This document shows positions 11,143-23,735 of a DNA stretch of 64,000 nucleotides, one piece after another. This DNA is from Adiantum capillus-veneris (taxonomy: Eukaryota; Streptophyta; Polypodiopsida; Polypodiales; Pteridaceae). Numbering within the stretch: the first letter of the stretch is position 1; each line of letters opens with the position of its first letter. A model generated the notes under the pieces. It did not search any database and was not told the DNA's origin. It saw only the letters and a program-made list of their open reading frames with translations. The DNA lies in the NCBI GenBank assembly GCA_014529385.2, contig CM043959.1, positions 48,057,928-48,121,927 of the forward strand. The letters run 5' to 3'. The position numbers and the translations under genes are program-made.

Positions 11143-11783
11143 TGAATGACACAACACCAAACCAAAAGAAATATTCTCGGTTGAGCCTTGAAGCTTCCCC
11201 CTTTGCTTCTTGCAACTCAATGTTCAAACCTTCAAAGCTCTGACACCTACCTGCAATGCTCCATAATTGACTCTAAATCCCCCAATTGCCTTCAAGCCTT
11301 TGCATCCAATTTCCTATTCAAGATCTAAGGATGCACACACAATTGAAAAGTTAACTTCTCAATTCCCCTTGCTTCAAGCTCTGTCGGCTGCCTGAGAGCG
11401 TTAAGGCTCTTTGATTTTGCTCTTCATCAAGCTTTATCCCCTTGAGCCCTCGATGCCTTTGCATGCAATGACTTCGACTGTCCTTTCTCGTCTTGTTCAG
11501 TGTCGTCTCAACAAGCTGAATACACAGACCCTTTCTCAAGCTTCAATGCTCTACTGTGTTCCTATAGATATAGAGTTTCTTTCAAGATTCCACCTTCACC
11601 TTGGAGGGATTGCACGCGCCGAGAAACTGAGTGCTCCGATCTCCTCTGAGTGTGTCAATGCGGGTCGGATCTGCTGCCACCGCCAAGCTCAAGCACAAGC
11701 TCCGAGCTCCGCCATAGCCGTCGAGCTCTATTGCTTTCGAGTCGATTGTCGGAGAGCGGTCGCGCGCGCAGTTTGTCGCCGTA

Positions 11784-11795
11784 GCTCTGATACCA
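11784..11795 (-). promoter_or_regulatory. Element H primer binding site (initiator tRNA-Met type)
   Basis: The minus strand reads TGGTATCAGAGC, complementary to the 3' end of plant initiator tRNA-Met and the usual primer site of copia and many chromovirus elements. It lies two bases inside the CA end of the adjacent short LTR. Confidence 0.8.
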
Positions 11796-11797
11796 AT

Positions 11798-12004
11798 TGT
11801 TGTGTTGCTCTAGTGTGTGTACGGAGTGTGTGCAAGAGAGGGGAAGAAGAGTATGGGGAAGGGGATGATACACAGGCAGCCTGTGTTGGGTTAGTGGAGA
11901 AGAAAGAGAGAAGTCAACTCTTCCTCTTTTTCTCCCTATATTGATTAGGTGAAATCAAGTGTACAAGGGTGGTTTCCCACGGCCACCTGGCCTACACCCC
12001 AACA
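11798..12004 (-). repeat. Element H 5' LTR (207 bp)
   Basis: On the minus strand it starts TGTTGGGGTG at 12004 and ends CACAACA at 11798, immediately followed by the primer site. TG...CA ends, short length and the primer site support an LTR. It interrupts a gag reading frame (12005-12470), so H is younger than that element. The partner LTR is not in view, so the boundaries rest on one copy. Confidence 0.65.
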
Positions 12005-12470
12005 CTTGGCAGAATCTTGCCACCTGTTGTTCTAAGGTCATCTTAGGAGCATATCTCCGAAGAGTGACAAACTTTGCATAATATTCTTCCACAGATGAAT
12101 TCAACTGCCGAAGTGAAAAGAATTCATTCATCCTCAAAGTTCTATAGGCAGGCGGTAAATAACGTCCCATTATTGCAGCTTTGATGTTTTCCCAGGACTG
12201 GGAAGATCCCTTAATATCCATGTCCCTGCAATGTTGCTTCCACCATATCTTGGCATCGCTAGTCAAGCGGAACATCGCAAGGATGGTCTGATTTACGGGT
12301 TGGGTCCCCGCAGCTTCAAAGTAATCGTCCATGGCTTCCATCCATACTTCCGCATCTCTCTCCACATTTTCCCCCTCGCCCTTAAAGATCAGAGGTTGGG
12401 CTTGCTTAAGGAGGAGCTTTTTCTCTTGCGCTGCTGAGTACAGAGCAACAGGCGGTACCTACATGGATTA
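12005..12470 (-). pseudogene. Ty3/gypsy gag fragment (element J), truncated by H
   Basis: A retrotransposon Gag core: FKGEGENVERDAEVWMEAMD, YFEAAG, TSDAKIWWKQHC, SSQSWENIKAAIMGRYLPP, and LNSSVEEYYAKFVTLRRYAP, followed by LEQQVARF. The frame is open from about 12470 (no clear ATG before the internal Met at 12365) and is cut at 12004 by the H LTR. This Gag resembles chromovirus-type gypsy Gag and is unlike that of A/B. It would form the capsid of its parent element; nothing downstream of the break is visible in the window. Confidence 0.8.
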
Positions 12471-12648
12471 TACGAATTCTTGATACATTACTTGGATTTC
12501 AAAATAGACACGAGACTTTAAATAAAATTCAAGATTCTAGTTTATCAAGAGACAGAGATTCAGAGACAAAAAGCACTTTATTGATGAAAATTTATTACAA
12601 TCGAACCCTTCAAGGTTTAGGATAACTGATGATCAACTTATTACATGG
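12471..12648 (-). other. Flank between J gag and element B, with a possible AATAAA
   Basis: No gene. On the minus strand an AATAAA hexamer lies at 12577-12582. The sequence continues beyond B at 30863. The last five bases (12644-12648, CATGG) are the left target-site duplication of B. Confidence 0.5.
12644..12648. repeat. Target-site duplication of B, left copy
   Basis: CATGG, identical to 30863-30867 immediately outside the right LTR. Confidence 0.9.
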
Positions 12649-13589
12649 TGTTGAGCGAGCCAGCAGAGGATCACACCCACATTTTTGCTCACACTCATCA
12701 TTTTTGTAACCATTGATTGTAATAAATGTCTTTCCGACATTGATTTTGAATTGAGCCATTCATTAAGTAACGGGACTCAATTGAGTTTCCAGCTTGTAAT
12801 CCTGAAGTAATTTCACTTGCTGATGTAATTAGTTAGAGATGTTCTCACCTCCAAGGCTGAGGTATATAAGCCAAAGTTTTTGTAACCTAAGGAGATTCAT
12901 ATTATTAATCAAAGTGAGTTTTTGAGCGCCGTGACTGTGTCTGAGAGAGAGTGAGAGAGAGAGTCTTATCTACTTGCTACGCGAGCTACGGAGCCGCCAT
13001 TGGAGAAGCGACACCGCCATTGTGTTAGCAACGGCGAGAGCTACGCACTGATACCAAGCGTGCGCGCTATCGGCTTCTATGTGTGGTAAGTTCCTACGAG
13101 CTTCGGTGTGAGTTTTCTTCCAACTCGTGTGTCGGAATAGAGCGTGCAGCATATCTATAGAACCACAACGAGTAGAGCTACGCATTAGTACCATCGGGGT
13201 CAAGTTTTGGTCACCTGTATTTTTCGGCCTATCTTCATACGCGTTTACCGCGCGGAGTGATTATAGGTTGATTTTGCAGTTCAAGTCTTTAGGGTGTTGT
13301 TCTTACCTAGTGCATAGACTTCCCCTTGAGTTTGAGATCGATTCAATGATTCTAGATCTTGTTTCGTATAGCATTTGTTCGTAGTACGGATTTCAGTCAC
13401 TTGCGTATTTTAGAACTTAGATTTGATTTCCTTAGTAGTGATTGTCATTAGAAGGTCGAGTAGGTGATTTGACACCCACCTAGTTGTTTCCATGCGCCTG
13501 CGGGTCAAGCTTTGTCCTCATCTGACAAATTTTGTTGTTGGTTGAGTTCTCGCTATTTAGCTTCCGCTAGCGGCGTAACCACCTTAACA
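12649..13589 (+). repeat. Element B 5' LTR (941 bp)
   Basis: TGTTGAGC to TTAACA. TATA box TATATAAG at 12863-12870, GA-rich tract near 12940-12963 downstream of the predicted start, and the palindrome half-site TTCATACGCGT at 13234-13244. It matches the 3' LTR except for about 19 substitutions. Confidence 0.95.
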
Positions 13590-13591
13590 TT

Positions 13592-13609
13592 TGGCGGCGC
13601 TGCCGGGGA
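13592..13609 (+). promoter_or_regulatory. Element B primer binding site, with one likely mismatch
   Basis: TGGCGGCGCTGCCGGGGA, two bases after the LTR. A has TGGCGCCGCTG at this place and C has TGGCGCCGCTA, so the sixth base (G for C) is probably a mutation that would weaken pairing with the tRNA primer. Confidence 0.85.
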
Positions 13610-15013
13610 CGAGAGCCCTAAGTAGGTGACCTTAGACTAATCCTACGAGGTGAGTCGTATAAACTACTTTGTATACTTTAGTTAGAAAAGATCTAGGAGT
13701 GGTGGACTCCGAAGATCTCGAGAGATACTAGGAAGTGGGGTATTCCTGGGTCTTCCGTGTTGACAGTATTTTTAGTTTAGCTTAGATTTGTTTGTTGTTT
13801 TGTTGGTGTTGAGTAGTTGTTGATAGAAGAAGAATTTGCTAGTCCGTGAGTGACAGTGGATATCTTTAAAGTCACAATTACCAAACCCATTTTATGATTA
13901 GGAATAGCTTAGGTAGGACTTCATTTGATCCTGATCTAGAGCTAATAATCATTGGAGTATTTGCTTGATATGGTTGATTGCATGTTAGAACACTAAACCA
14001 TCGAGTTAGTAGTGAAACTTGCAATAAACAAAAGTCAGAGAAATTTTTTGTGTATCTGGGAGTTGCTGAGCACTTGAGAAAGCTTTAGGAAGGATTCCGT
14101 GCCAAAAAAATGGAAATCTGCAACTTTAGACATCATACGCGTATGATGTCTAAATGACCAAACAGAGACCAAAACAGAAATTTTGACTTTACCAGAGTGT
14201 TCAAAAGGGGGGTTATACCCTAATTTCAACTTAAAACAAGAGCATTAACACTCAAAGAAACCCGAAAAGACAAGTCGGAGTCCAAGAAACGCAAAGAATA
14301 GGAAATTTTGGATTCAGATCTTGTTTTTACATTCAAACCTTGCAAAAACACTTGAAACTCAATTATAAACATTGGAGAAGGCTTCAAACCAAAAATAGTC
14401 AAAATCTGGGACAAAAGACATCATACGCGTATAATGTCTTTTGGCACATCCACTGCTTATTTTTGATATCTGACCTGACAAGATTGTTACAAGCACTGTA
14501 GGAAGCATAAATATCAAGTTTTGACCCAAATTGATGAAAAAGACATCATACGCGTATAATGTCTTTGACCTAATTTTGGACATATTTTGATACTTTGCTA
14601 ACACAGATCCATTGTAATAGCTATCTAGAGGTTATATTTCAAGTTTCATCCCATTTGGATCACAATTGACCCAAAAAACAAGTCAAAAGCGGAAAAGTGC
14701 CAAGAAAAGCCTAAATTAGCCATAACTTGCTCAAACAGAGTTCAAACTGAATTTTGTGAGTGGAAAGAGCATAAGGGGGCTACTGAGAGTGAGCATAACC
14801 AAAATAGTCTAAATCTGTGAAAAAAGACATCATACGCGTATAATGTCTTTTTCAGCATAACTGCAACAAAATTCTCACTTGATGAAACAGAAGTTGTCCA
14901 ACTGACAAGATTAAACAATTGACCAAGTATCAGTCAGTTTGGATCAATTCTGACCACAAAAACTTGGGGAAAACAAATTGCCGAGACGGAAAAGTTAAAG
15001 TCCTTTAGGGGAA
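13610..15013 (+). other. Element B 5' untranslated leader
   Basis: About 1.4 kb, collinear with the leader of A and without a conserved reading frame. It carries four palindromes. Beyond them the sequence shows only weak internal repetition. Confidence 0.75.
14129..14847. repeat. Array of four 22-bp palindromes in the leader of element B
   Basis: Copies at 14129-14150 (perfect), 14417-14438, 14542-14563 and 14826-14847; the last three have one G-to-A change in the right arm. Half-site GACATCATACG. Spacings are 288, 125 and 284 bp, close to those in A. Confidence 0.95.
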
Positions 15014-15016
15014 TTG

Positions 15017-18000
15017 ATGAATTTGAGATCGGGCAGGAACCTCCAGAATAACCAACCAAAACAAGGGGAACCAGCAAGTGTCATATCAACCGAGGGAAGT
15101 GTAAACCAAAGTTGGGTGCAACCATTAGAGCCGATCTTTGAAGGAAGTGTCTCTGATACTTCTTCGGAGAGATCTTATGAGATTTTCACCGAACACTTGG
15201 AACAACAGAGAAAATATGGCAGCAGGATCATCAAACCCTTCCACCACAATGAAGCTATTGTTCATAAAATACCAGTACGACAATGAGCAAGGTGCCAAGA
15301 TCTACAAAGATGGAATGGACCGCTATTGTGTAAAGATAGAGGAGAAACCTAGTGAGTTCAAGGACTTAGTGCCAGTGAGCTATAGCGGAGATAGATATCT
15401 AGATGACGAGGGTACCATGTACTTGGTAGTCCTAAACCTTAACATTGTGGACAAGTGGGGATTGATGGGCACCAAAGCCAAAGTAGATGAAGAACTTGAG
15501 GAGAAAGCACCAATAATGAACTTCCCTGATGCGAGGTTAAGAAGAGAGAATGAAACTACAAGGATCAACACTGATAACATCTATGTGGGGCTATACAAAT
15601 ATAATAATGGGGAGCAGGATCTCTATTATAGATGTGAAGAACCCTACACTGGAGAGTTGACAGACCGAAAAAGACTTTATGTCTTTACCTACACAGAGGG
15701 ATCGGATGTGAAAATTGCCGCTTACGACAAGTATGGCAGGCAATACTCAACAATGGGCAAGAAAGAATTAGAAGGATATACATACTTTGGGGGACCACTA
15801 CATCAATATTATGTTACTTCTAGCTCACAAAGACCAGCACCAACAAATGGAGGGCAAAACCCAATGACGACAGGAGGACAAAGAACTCAGGCTGCTGACT
15901 CTTTCAGTCAACCTCAATACTCGAAGCCCGGACCAATGGGATCATTACATTCCAGAGAGTCAATGGATACGAATCGAGGTAGTGCAGTTCCAATCCCCAC
16001 ATATACCACTCCAGGTCCAAGGTTCGAAGCGGAACCATCACATTTACCTCCTAGTAGTAGATTCAGGGCAGGGGAACCGACAAGGGTAACCCATGAAGTC
16101 CATGATGCTAGAGAAAGCTTTAGCCGGGACACAGGAGCAATGATATTGGTAGCAGACCATAGACGTATGAGACCATCTCAAGTAGCGAAGTGTATGCCAA
16201 AGAAGTATGGTGGTTCGGGAGATCCGTATGCACATGTGTCACTCTTTAAGCAAGTCTTAAGAGCTGAGCAGATAACAGATTTCCATACACAATACGAGGG
16301 ATTTGTTCTTACTCTAGAAGGTACGGCATTGACATGGTTTCAACCACTGAACATAGGGGGATTCCATGACATTGACCATTTGCTAAGAGAGTTTGCTGAG
16401 GAATTCTCAAAACGAGGGATTAAGCACAATACGGTCTCACAAATATATGCTTTTAAACAGAGAGAACACGAAAAAGTGAAGGAAGCTTCACTTCGCTTCA
16501 AACAATACATTGAGATATGTCCAGTACGTGAACGACCACAAGATGACAGACTATCTGTTCTCTTTATTGAGGGACTGAGGAACGACACTCTCATGAAGGA
16601 CTTGCACTTGAAAGCTTGTACAAGTTTCGAGCAAGTGACGAGAGAGGCATTGTACTTAGTGGATAACTGTACGGTTTATGGAGAGGTGTCAGCGGATACA
16701 GATTTTGCATCCAGTAGCTCTTCCTCCGTAGCGAGCGAGACTACCACTAAAAACAATGTTCAAACAACAACCATGCCAAATGTAGAGCAAATGATAGAAG
16801 ATGCTCTAAAAAGGATGGCACCATACCAAAAACCATTGCCAAAAACACTGAAATGGTGTGTTATTGAACAAAAATGGACAAACCATCCAACAGAGGAGTG
16901 CTATTACAACAAAGGGTATGTAAGGGAGCGTCAGTATGCACCTCCTGCTCAATTAGCACCACCTCAAGTACATCCAGTACCTCGATACCCAACGGGAAAT
17001 GTACCAGGACCTATGGGGATAGAAAGACCGCAACCGGTATTGGGACAACAACCACCTTTACCAGGAGCAAGACCAGTAGGCATTAGATATGCACCAACCT
17101 TAGAGAATCAGGAAGAACAAGCCCTAGTGCCTGTTCAAGCCTATTATGAAGAATCTGGTGAACACATGTCTCCAACTGTGTATTACCCACCAGAAGAACC
17201 CAAACAACCAGAACCATGGGGCATGATTGGGAATGTTGGAATACCAACAATTACAAGTGCTTCTGATGAAGAGAGATACAATTTGGACGCAAGAACATTG
17301 ATGTTCATAGCTCATGGAGGGTTAACAGGACAAAGACCATCCTATCCACAAAGGACGAATCAAATGGGACCAAGACTAGCACTAGGACCTTGTTACAAGT
17401 GTGGAGGTGACCATCTGATGAATGTTTGCCCACATACGGAAATCATTAGAATTAACGCTTATTGCACTGAGTGTGGGGTTACTCACTTCATTGAGGATTG
17501 TTCAAAGAATCCAAACAAAGTGCAAAAGACGACATTGAATATGCTAAAAACTATTCCTACCAGTAGTGGGTCTGAAAATGAAACTCTGATACCAACGCAA
17601 GTTGTTACTAGAGCTCAAGCTAAGAAAACCACTAGAGAACCTGAGAATGGAAAGTTAGCGACTGAAATGGTTAGTCAAGGACCGCGGAGCCATAAAAACA
17701 CATGGAAAGCTAGAAAAGCACGCATGAAGTTGAGAAAAGAACGTGAAGACGCTATTCTAGCTGAGGAACTAAAGCGAACTAAAGATAGATTAGAAAAACT
17801 TGAGAGTCAAAACGGGAAACGAGAGATGAGCCCGGAAATAACGAAACAAAAGAGTATCAAAGAAACAACGAGCTTAAGCTCAGGGGGATCAGTGCTAGTC
17901 GACAAAGTACACGAACCATTGGACGCACTGATGAGAGCTTACAAAGCTAGGTTAAAGAACAACCAAACACAAGAACAGAGGTGGATGACATACCCAAACG

Positions 18001-18287
18001 TGGAATTGGAAAAGCAGAGACTTGAAATGTGCCAGAGAATGATCGAGACTACACAAGCCTTATTAGAACCACCAAAAGAAACAATGAATTGTGGAACGGA
18101 AAACCCAATTCAGCAAGAGACTATCGTTTCACGGGTAGCTGAAAAGACTCCCAGTGCACAAAAGCCTGAAAATACACACAAGGATGACCGCATAGTGTTG
18201 AACACAACCGATCAGGAGATAGAGAGTTTTCATCTAGTCATACAGAGGTCTTACGGAAGAGATGAGCAAACTTTGCAAACGAGCTAA
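15017..18287 (+). pseudogene. Element B gag with N-terminal extension
   Basis: ATG at 15017 (MNLRSGRN) matches the start in A. B then lacks 14 bases relative to A near 15200, so the frame shifts and the rest of Gag reads from 15138 onward as a 1049-codon frame. The same parts are present as in A: the unrecognised N-terminal domain, the Gag core (ALTWFQPLNIGG, HNTVSQIYAFKQ), a Pro/Gln-rich linker, zinc knuckles CYKCGGDHLMNVC and CTECGVTHFIEDC (CX2CX3HX4C) near 17393-17500, and a helical, charged tail. It ends at 18287 after a deletion of about 35 bases that removes the gag-pol junction seen in A. Confidence 0.88.
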
Positions 18288-20633
18288 GTTGTCAAGCTAA
18301 TCAGACAAATTGGGAAAAGGACATCAGGAATCCTCCCATAGTGGAATTTGAGGCAGGATCTCAAGTGGACTTGGATCTGCAATCTTACTGGGGAGATGGG
18401 GGCTCTGTTAGAACAACGGAGAGCAAACCTCACTCACTGAATACCTTACCTTCATACTTAGGAGAGTATGAAGCAAAATCCGAGATTAGAGCACTTCCCT
18501 CATGAAGAATCTCATCAGAAAAAGTCATGGATTCACAAGGATTGATAGAGATCTTGTCAACACCAGTGACATGCACTATCACTCTAGGTGAGCTTTTGAG
18601 GCTAAGACCACATATGTTAACCACTGTAGGAAAATGCTTGGAGAAATTTGGGGTAAAAGACCCAACATCGAGACTGCAAGAGGGTATACAAGAGCTGAGT
18701 AAACCACAAAAGAACGCTAAGCCTGTACCCTTAAACAAGGTCGGAGAGTATTGCGAAGGTGAAGAGGGGAATACAACCTTACCAGTTGAATTCGAAGGAG
18801 TAAACACGATGGCAATACTAGACAGCGGAGCTGGGGTAGCCATTGCTACAAAAGAAATCTGGAAAAAATGGGGGAAACCAGTAATAAGGAAGACTAGGTT
18901 GAAACTCCAATTAGCAGATGGACACATGGAGAAACCTATGGGGTTATTAGAGAAAGTTGTAGTGACTTCTTGCGGCATTGAATACGAACATATTTTTGCT
19001 ATTGTCGATTTTGGCAAGGAGAATAACTATGATATCATACTGGGAAGACCATTCATGAGACAGTTGAAAATGGTCCAGGATTGGGGCTACGATCACATAT
19101 ACCTGAGAAATATGGAAACCACTATACGTGTGAACCTAAAAGACCATAGCTACAAAGATGTGAACCGAACACCGGTGGAGGAGTTTGATTCAACTACTTT
19201 GGCGGGATCCGAATTTCCAGCTTGGTTAGGTAAACCCAAGGAGTTATGGATGTGTGGAGCTTCGAAATGTGGAAGTCTGAAACGAGAAGAATGTGTTTTA
19301 GAAAGGGCTATCGAAGACGAAACTTATATAGGAGAACCCTGTCCAGAGGACACGCTTGAACCATTAGAATGGACACACATTCTAGCAACCCTAGATGTTT
19401 GTGCAATTCCGGATGGTCCCACAATGAAATTTTGCGACAAGGACGGGTACGACGTGGTTCCGTACTTCATGTTGAGAACTGTACTCGAAAAAGAAACTGA
19501 AAAGAACGATACACTGGGAAAGGAAGATGAAGAGGAGGTGTTTCACGACATTCTCGATCATCCTGAGTGGAGAAATGAAGCAGACAACGAGTCAACGGAC
19601 AATTCAAGCGGAAACGAAGAAACTATAATGGATGTCCGATTTTATGATTTTCCGAACCAAACTAAACAACGCCAGAAACTCTATAGAGCAAAGAGAAAAA
19701 CAAAGGGGGTTAGAACCAATCCGATGCCTAGAATAAGAGGAAAAAATCAATTCCTAATGCTAGTAAAGGCGGAAGATTGTGTTAAGGACAAGGTTTCTCG
19801 AAGAATGAGAGGCAATGATCAAAAGAGCTTACGAAAAAATAAAAAAGGCTCAAGAAATCAAGTTCAAAGGAATGGAACAAAAACTGAAACTGAAAAATCA
19901 GAAAAGAACAAGCGCAACAGAGAACACACGGAGTCCAAGATAGAACGTAGAAACAAGTACAGAGAGCTCAAGAAAACTCTGAAAGAAGTTTGGACGACAG
20001 AAATTGAGAGTGGAGAGGACGAAAATGCCAAAATCAAGGAAAACATGGATGTTCCCTCTCACTATAGGAAATTCACAATAGAGGATAGGAAGGTGGTATT
20101 AACCCAACCTATTCGAGAGAGGAAGGAGAACGAATCTTATGACGGACCGGAGGATGCAAAAAAAGTAGATTTAGCAGCTCCAGGTGAGCCACCTAGACCG
20201 GTGTACATAGCCACAGATTTGTCTCCAGGCGAGGAAGAGAGACTTTTGAGTCTTCTCAGAGAGTATAGGGATGTGTTTGCATGGTCTTATAAGGACTTAA
20301 AGGGAGTTGACCCATCGATATGCCAACACACAATCCCACTGAAACAAGACGCAAAGCCTAGCAGACAGAGACCATACACATATAATGATACTTTTGCTAA
20401 GCGAATCAAAGAAGAGATAGATAAGCTAATGGAAGTTGAATTCATATACGAGATTGAACACACCGATTGGGTATCTCCAATTGTGGTAGTACCCAAGAAG
20501 AACGGAAAACTCCGAGTGTGTGTCAACTTAAAGAAAGTGAATGCTGCAACAATCAGGGACAATTATCCCTTGCCGATAACTGATCATGTTCTAGAGCGTG
20601 TATCAGGGAAAACAGCACTCTTTTCTTGATGGT
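18288..20633 (+). pseudogene. Element B protease and N-terminal half of reverse transcriptase
   Basis: Collinear with A's pol. A TGA at 18503-18505 replaces the CGA found in A (a CpG transition). The frame is then open from 18527. The protease active site is ILDSGAG near 18818-18840, with ILGRPFMRQL further on. The charged spacer follows, then RT blocks beginning HTDWVSPIVVVPKKNGKLRV. The RT frame breaks near 20618, where two bases are missing compared with A, giving a premature TGA at 20627-20629. RT continues in the next frame. Confidence 0.88.
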
Positions 20634-22064
20634 TTTTCAGGATATAACCAGCTAGCCATAGCACTGGAAGATCAACATAAAACAGCTTTTGCAACTGGGT
20701 GGGGAATCTATGCTTATAGGGTTATGCCTTTTGGTCTAACCAATGCTCCCGCAACCTTCCAGAGGCTGATGACGCATGCTTTCAAAGAATACTTAAGGTT
20801 GTTTCTAGAAATATACATGGATGACTTATGTGTACATTCTCTTCTGAGAGACGAGCATCTAGAACACCTAATAAAAGTATTTGAGAAATGTAGGACATAT
20901 CGCATTTGTCTCAATCCTGAGAAATGTGTGTTTATGGTCCGACAGGGCAGAATTCTGGGACATATTGTCTCACAAAACGGAATATCCACGGATTTAGAGA
21001 AGATAAAGGTTATAGTGGATATGCCTAGACCAACCAATGCGAAACAAGTACAGAGCTTTATGGGACATTGCGGATATTATAGACGATTCATTTACATGTA
21101 CGCTATAATAGGCCAACCACTTTACAGGCTAATAGTGAACTTTGAATGGATAGAGGAGTGTGAGAAATCGTTCAAGAAATTGAAAGAGGCACTCATTACT
21201 GCTCCAGTCTTGAAATCACCAGATTGGGAGAAGATATTCCATGTGCACATAGATGCTTCTGCATATGCAATAGGATGCATTCTGGCTCAGCCAGAAGAAG
21301 GAAACATGGATTTTCCTATCTGTTACGCCAGTCGACAGCTCAACAATGCAGAGAAGAATTACACCACAACAGAGAGAGAGAGATTAGGAATGATATATGC
21401 TGTGAAGAAATTTCGGCATTATCTTCTAGCCAACAATTTTGTGTTTTTTACGGATCACCAAGCCTTGCTCTACCTAGTGGATAAACCATGCAATACCGGG
21501 AGAATAGTGAGATGGTTCATTATCTTACTGGAATTCGACTTCACGGTAGTAGTAAAGAAAGGAAAAACACATCTTAGAGTTGATCATCTTTCGCGATTGA
21601 AGAATGGAGAAGACCCTATAGGAGTAGATCACGACATGCCAGACGCGTACTTGTTCAACATAGAAATGATACCGAAGTGGTCTCAAAATGTCGTTACCCT
21701 ATTAACCTATGGAGGAGAGTTCGATAGAGAAGAATACAACCAGAAACATATTGCTATTCAGCAATCCAAGAATCTTCAATTGGTTGCAAGAAGGTTGTAT
21801 CAATTGGGAAATGATCATATTTTACGACTATGCATCAATCCTGAGGAATATAATATATATCTGCGCGAAGCACATGTTCAGGAATGTGCATTTCATTGTT
21901 CAAGAAGGAGCACATATAGGAATTTGTTACAATTGGGAGTCTATTGGCCAGGAATGAAAGAAAGCGTACATGAATATGTCACTGTATGTATTGTATGTTC
22001 ATCAAAACCGCCAGCAGAGTATTCGACATCATATCAGATAATGATCGCTCCAGATTGGAGTTAG
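20598..22064 (+). pseudogene. Element B RT palm, RNase H and first integrase H2C2 module
   Basis: RT resumes with FLDGFSGYNQ. The catalytic YMDD is at about 20815-20827 and RNase H (HVHIDASAYAIG, then FFTDHQALLYL) at about 21240-21600. A first zinc module follows: LYQLGNDHILRLC, EAHVQECAFHC, YWPGMKESVHEYVTVCIVC (about 21795-22005). It is followed by about 50 codons and then a second, more typical module (next feature). A TAG at 22062-22064 replaces the CAG of A and ends this frame. Confidence 0.88.
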
Positions 22065-22826
22065 TATATTGTTAAATATCTCACAAATAGAACTTTCCCA
22101 GAAGGAACGTCAAAAGCTCGTCAGAAATCTGTAGAGACAGAAGCTAGAGATCACACTTTCATAGGAGATCAACTCTATAAGAGAGGTAAAGACAACCAAC
22201 TTAGGATTTGCGCATCAGAGTCTGAGTATGTGATAATCCTAGAGCAAGCTCATGGAGGAGTAGGTGGAGGCCATTTCTCAGGTGATAAGACAGCAAAACT
22301 TGTGTTAGCCGCAGGAATATGGTGGCCAACATTACATATGGACGCTGAGGAATACGTTAAACGGTGCGATGACTGTCAGCGGACCAAAGTACCACTTAAA
22401 AGAGATGATATGCCGCTTAGACCAATGATGGGGGCAAGAGCTTTTGCAAAATGGGGGATTGATTATGTTGGACCCATTTCACCTCCTGCATATAAGACTC
22501 ATGCACAATACATCATTGTGGCTATAGACTATCTAACAAAGTGGGTCGAAGCAAAGGCACCTCAAAAAGCAGATGCCAAGACCACGGCACAATTTCTGTA
22601 TGAATACGTCTTTGTACGATATGGATTGCCAATAGAAATTGTGAGTGATCGAGGCACACATTTTATAAATGAAATGATAGAGATCCTTCTAGATGAATTC
22701 ATGGCAATCCATAGGAAATCAGCCCCGTATCATCCACAAGCAAACGGACAAGCTGAAGCAACAAACAAAACCATATGCACGGTCCTCACGAAGATTGTAT
22801 CTGAGTCAAGAATTGACTGGGACTAG
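22065..22826 (+). pseudogene. Element B integrase: second H2C2 module and catalytic core
   Basis: In frame with the preceding segment beyond the TAG. The second zinc module reads DQLYKRGKDNQLRIC, HGGVGGGHFSGDK, WWPTLHMDAEEYVKRCDDC. The catalytic triad is visible: Asp in AIDYLTKWVEA (about 22523), Asp in VSDRGTHF (about 22646) and Glu in ANGQAEATN (about 22755). A TAG at 22824-22826 stops the frame just before the conserved LWAYR block. The protein would join cDNA ends to the target. Confidence 0.9.
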
Positions 22827-22829
22827 AAG

Positions 22830-23735
22830 TTGCATTCAACATTATGGGCATATAGGGTAGCATATAAAACATCAATAGGAACGACCCCATATAACATGGT
22901 TTTTGGGCTAAATGCTATCTTACCAATAGAATTCTTGATTTCAACCTTAAGGGTGGCTAAGGATCTAGAGTGGACAGGGCACGAGCTTTTTGATAGAATA
23001 GATGACCTGGAAAAGCTAGACGAGCTTCGCCTAAAAGCAGTAGCTTCTATCTACGCTCAAAAAAGGCGACAAAAGGAATTTTTTGATAAGCATGTGCGGA
23101 CTAAAGAGTTTAAGGTTGGGGACTATGTCCTAGTTTACACTCTGAAACAACATGCTAAGAAGCTTAAAAAGCGAGGGATGGGACCTTTGGTGATTAAAGA
23201 TCTATCACCAAGTGGAGCCGTCAAGCTTGCTACATTAGACGAAGAAGAAATGCCCAATTGGATTAGTGGATGCAGAGTGAAAAAGTATCTTTTGACGCTA
23301 ACCCAAGACATGCTTCTCAAAATACATCAAGAAAAGCTGCGTGTCCAGAAAAAGAAAAAGATTGAGGAGGAAGCGCAAGCCGAGGCGAAGGAAAGAATGG
23401 AGAAAAGAAGACTACTGCGTCAGAAACAGCGCAATGAAGGAGCAATACGAATAAACGCAGTCAGTATAACAGAAATGGATAATGACAAAGAAGAATCCAT
23501 CATTGAATGCAAAGTAGGAACCAACCAAATCAAAGCCAGAGCACTATTGGATTCAGGAGCTCAAGCTAACCTACTGTCACTCAGTTTGTATAGACAATTG
23601 ACAAATGACACTAAACTACAAACTGCCAAGCAAGAGTTAAAGAGTTACTCTGAGAATTCAATCAAAACTGTCGGATGCACAGTTTTACATATACAGATTA
23701 ACCAATATGTGTATCCTCACATCCATTATTGCTAG
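22830..23735 (+). pseudogene. Element B integrase C-terminus and start of a second aspartic-protease domain
   Basis: The first part completes integrase: LWAYRVAYKTSIGTTPYNMV, FGLNAILPIEF, then the GPY/F-like VGDYVLVYTLKQ and KKRGMGPLVIKDLSPSGAVK. There is no chromodomain. A Lys/Glu-rich helix (about 23300-23440) follows, then a fresh retropepsin-like start: IIECKVG, ALLDSGAQANLLSLSLYRQL (DSGA at about 23550). This is separate from the usual protease upstream of RT. The frame ends at 23735; a frameshift near 23700-23730 moves the rest of the fold (LLGQPWQKQYNAMIDW) into the next frame. Confidence 0.8.

Larger units (their letters stand above)
10228..11783 (-). other. Interior of element H: non-coding, microsatellite-rich
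   Basis: Between the outer edge of A's LTR and the H primer site I find no retrotransposon protein motif on either strand. The reading frames here are products of CT and TG runs. Because a minus-strand LTR and primer site sit at its right edge, I read it as the interior of a non-autonomous (LARD- or TRIM-like) minus-strand element into which A inserted. The other H LTR is not visible and would lie beyond A. Confidence 0.5.

Noticed and set aside
11784-11795. Initiator-Met tRNA gene fragments (also 31498-31509 and 32321-32332)
   Set aside because: Only the 12 bases complementary to the tRNA 3' end are present, next to LTR ends; these are primer sites, not tRNA genes.
11411-11944. 177-codon plus-strand frame
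   Set aside because: Runs through the H primer site and LTR on the opposite strand, has no motif, and its composition follows local sequence.
14129-14847. Spaced palindromes considered as a CRISPR array
   Set aside because: Spacing is irregular (125-290 bp), copies lie in retrotransposon leaders of a plant, and there are no cas genes.
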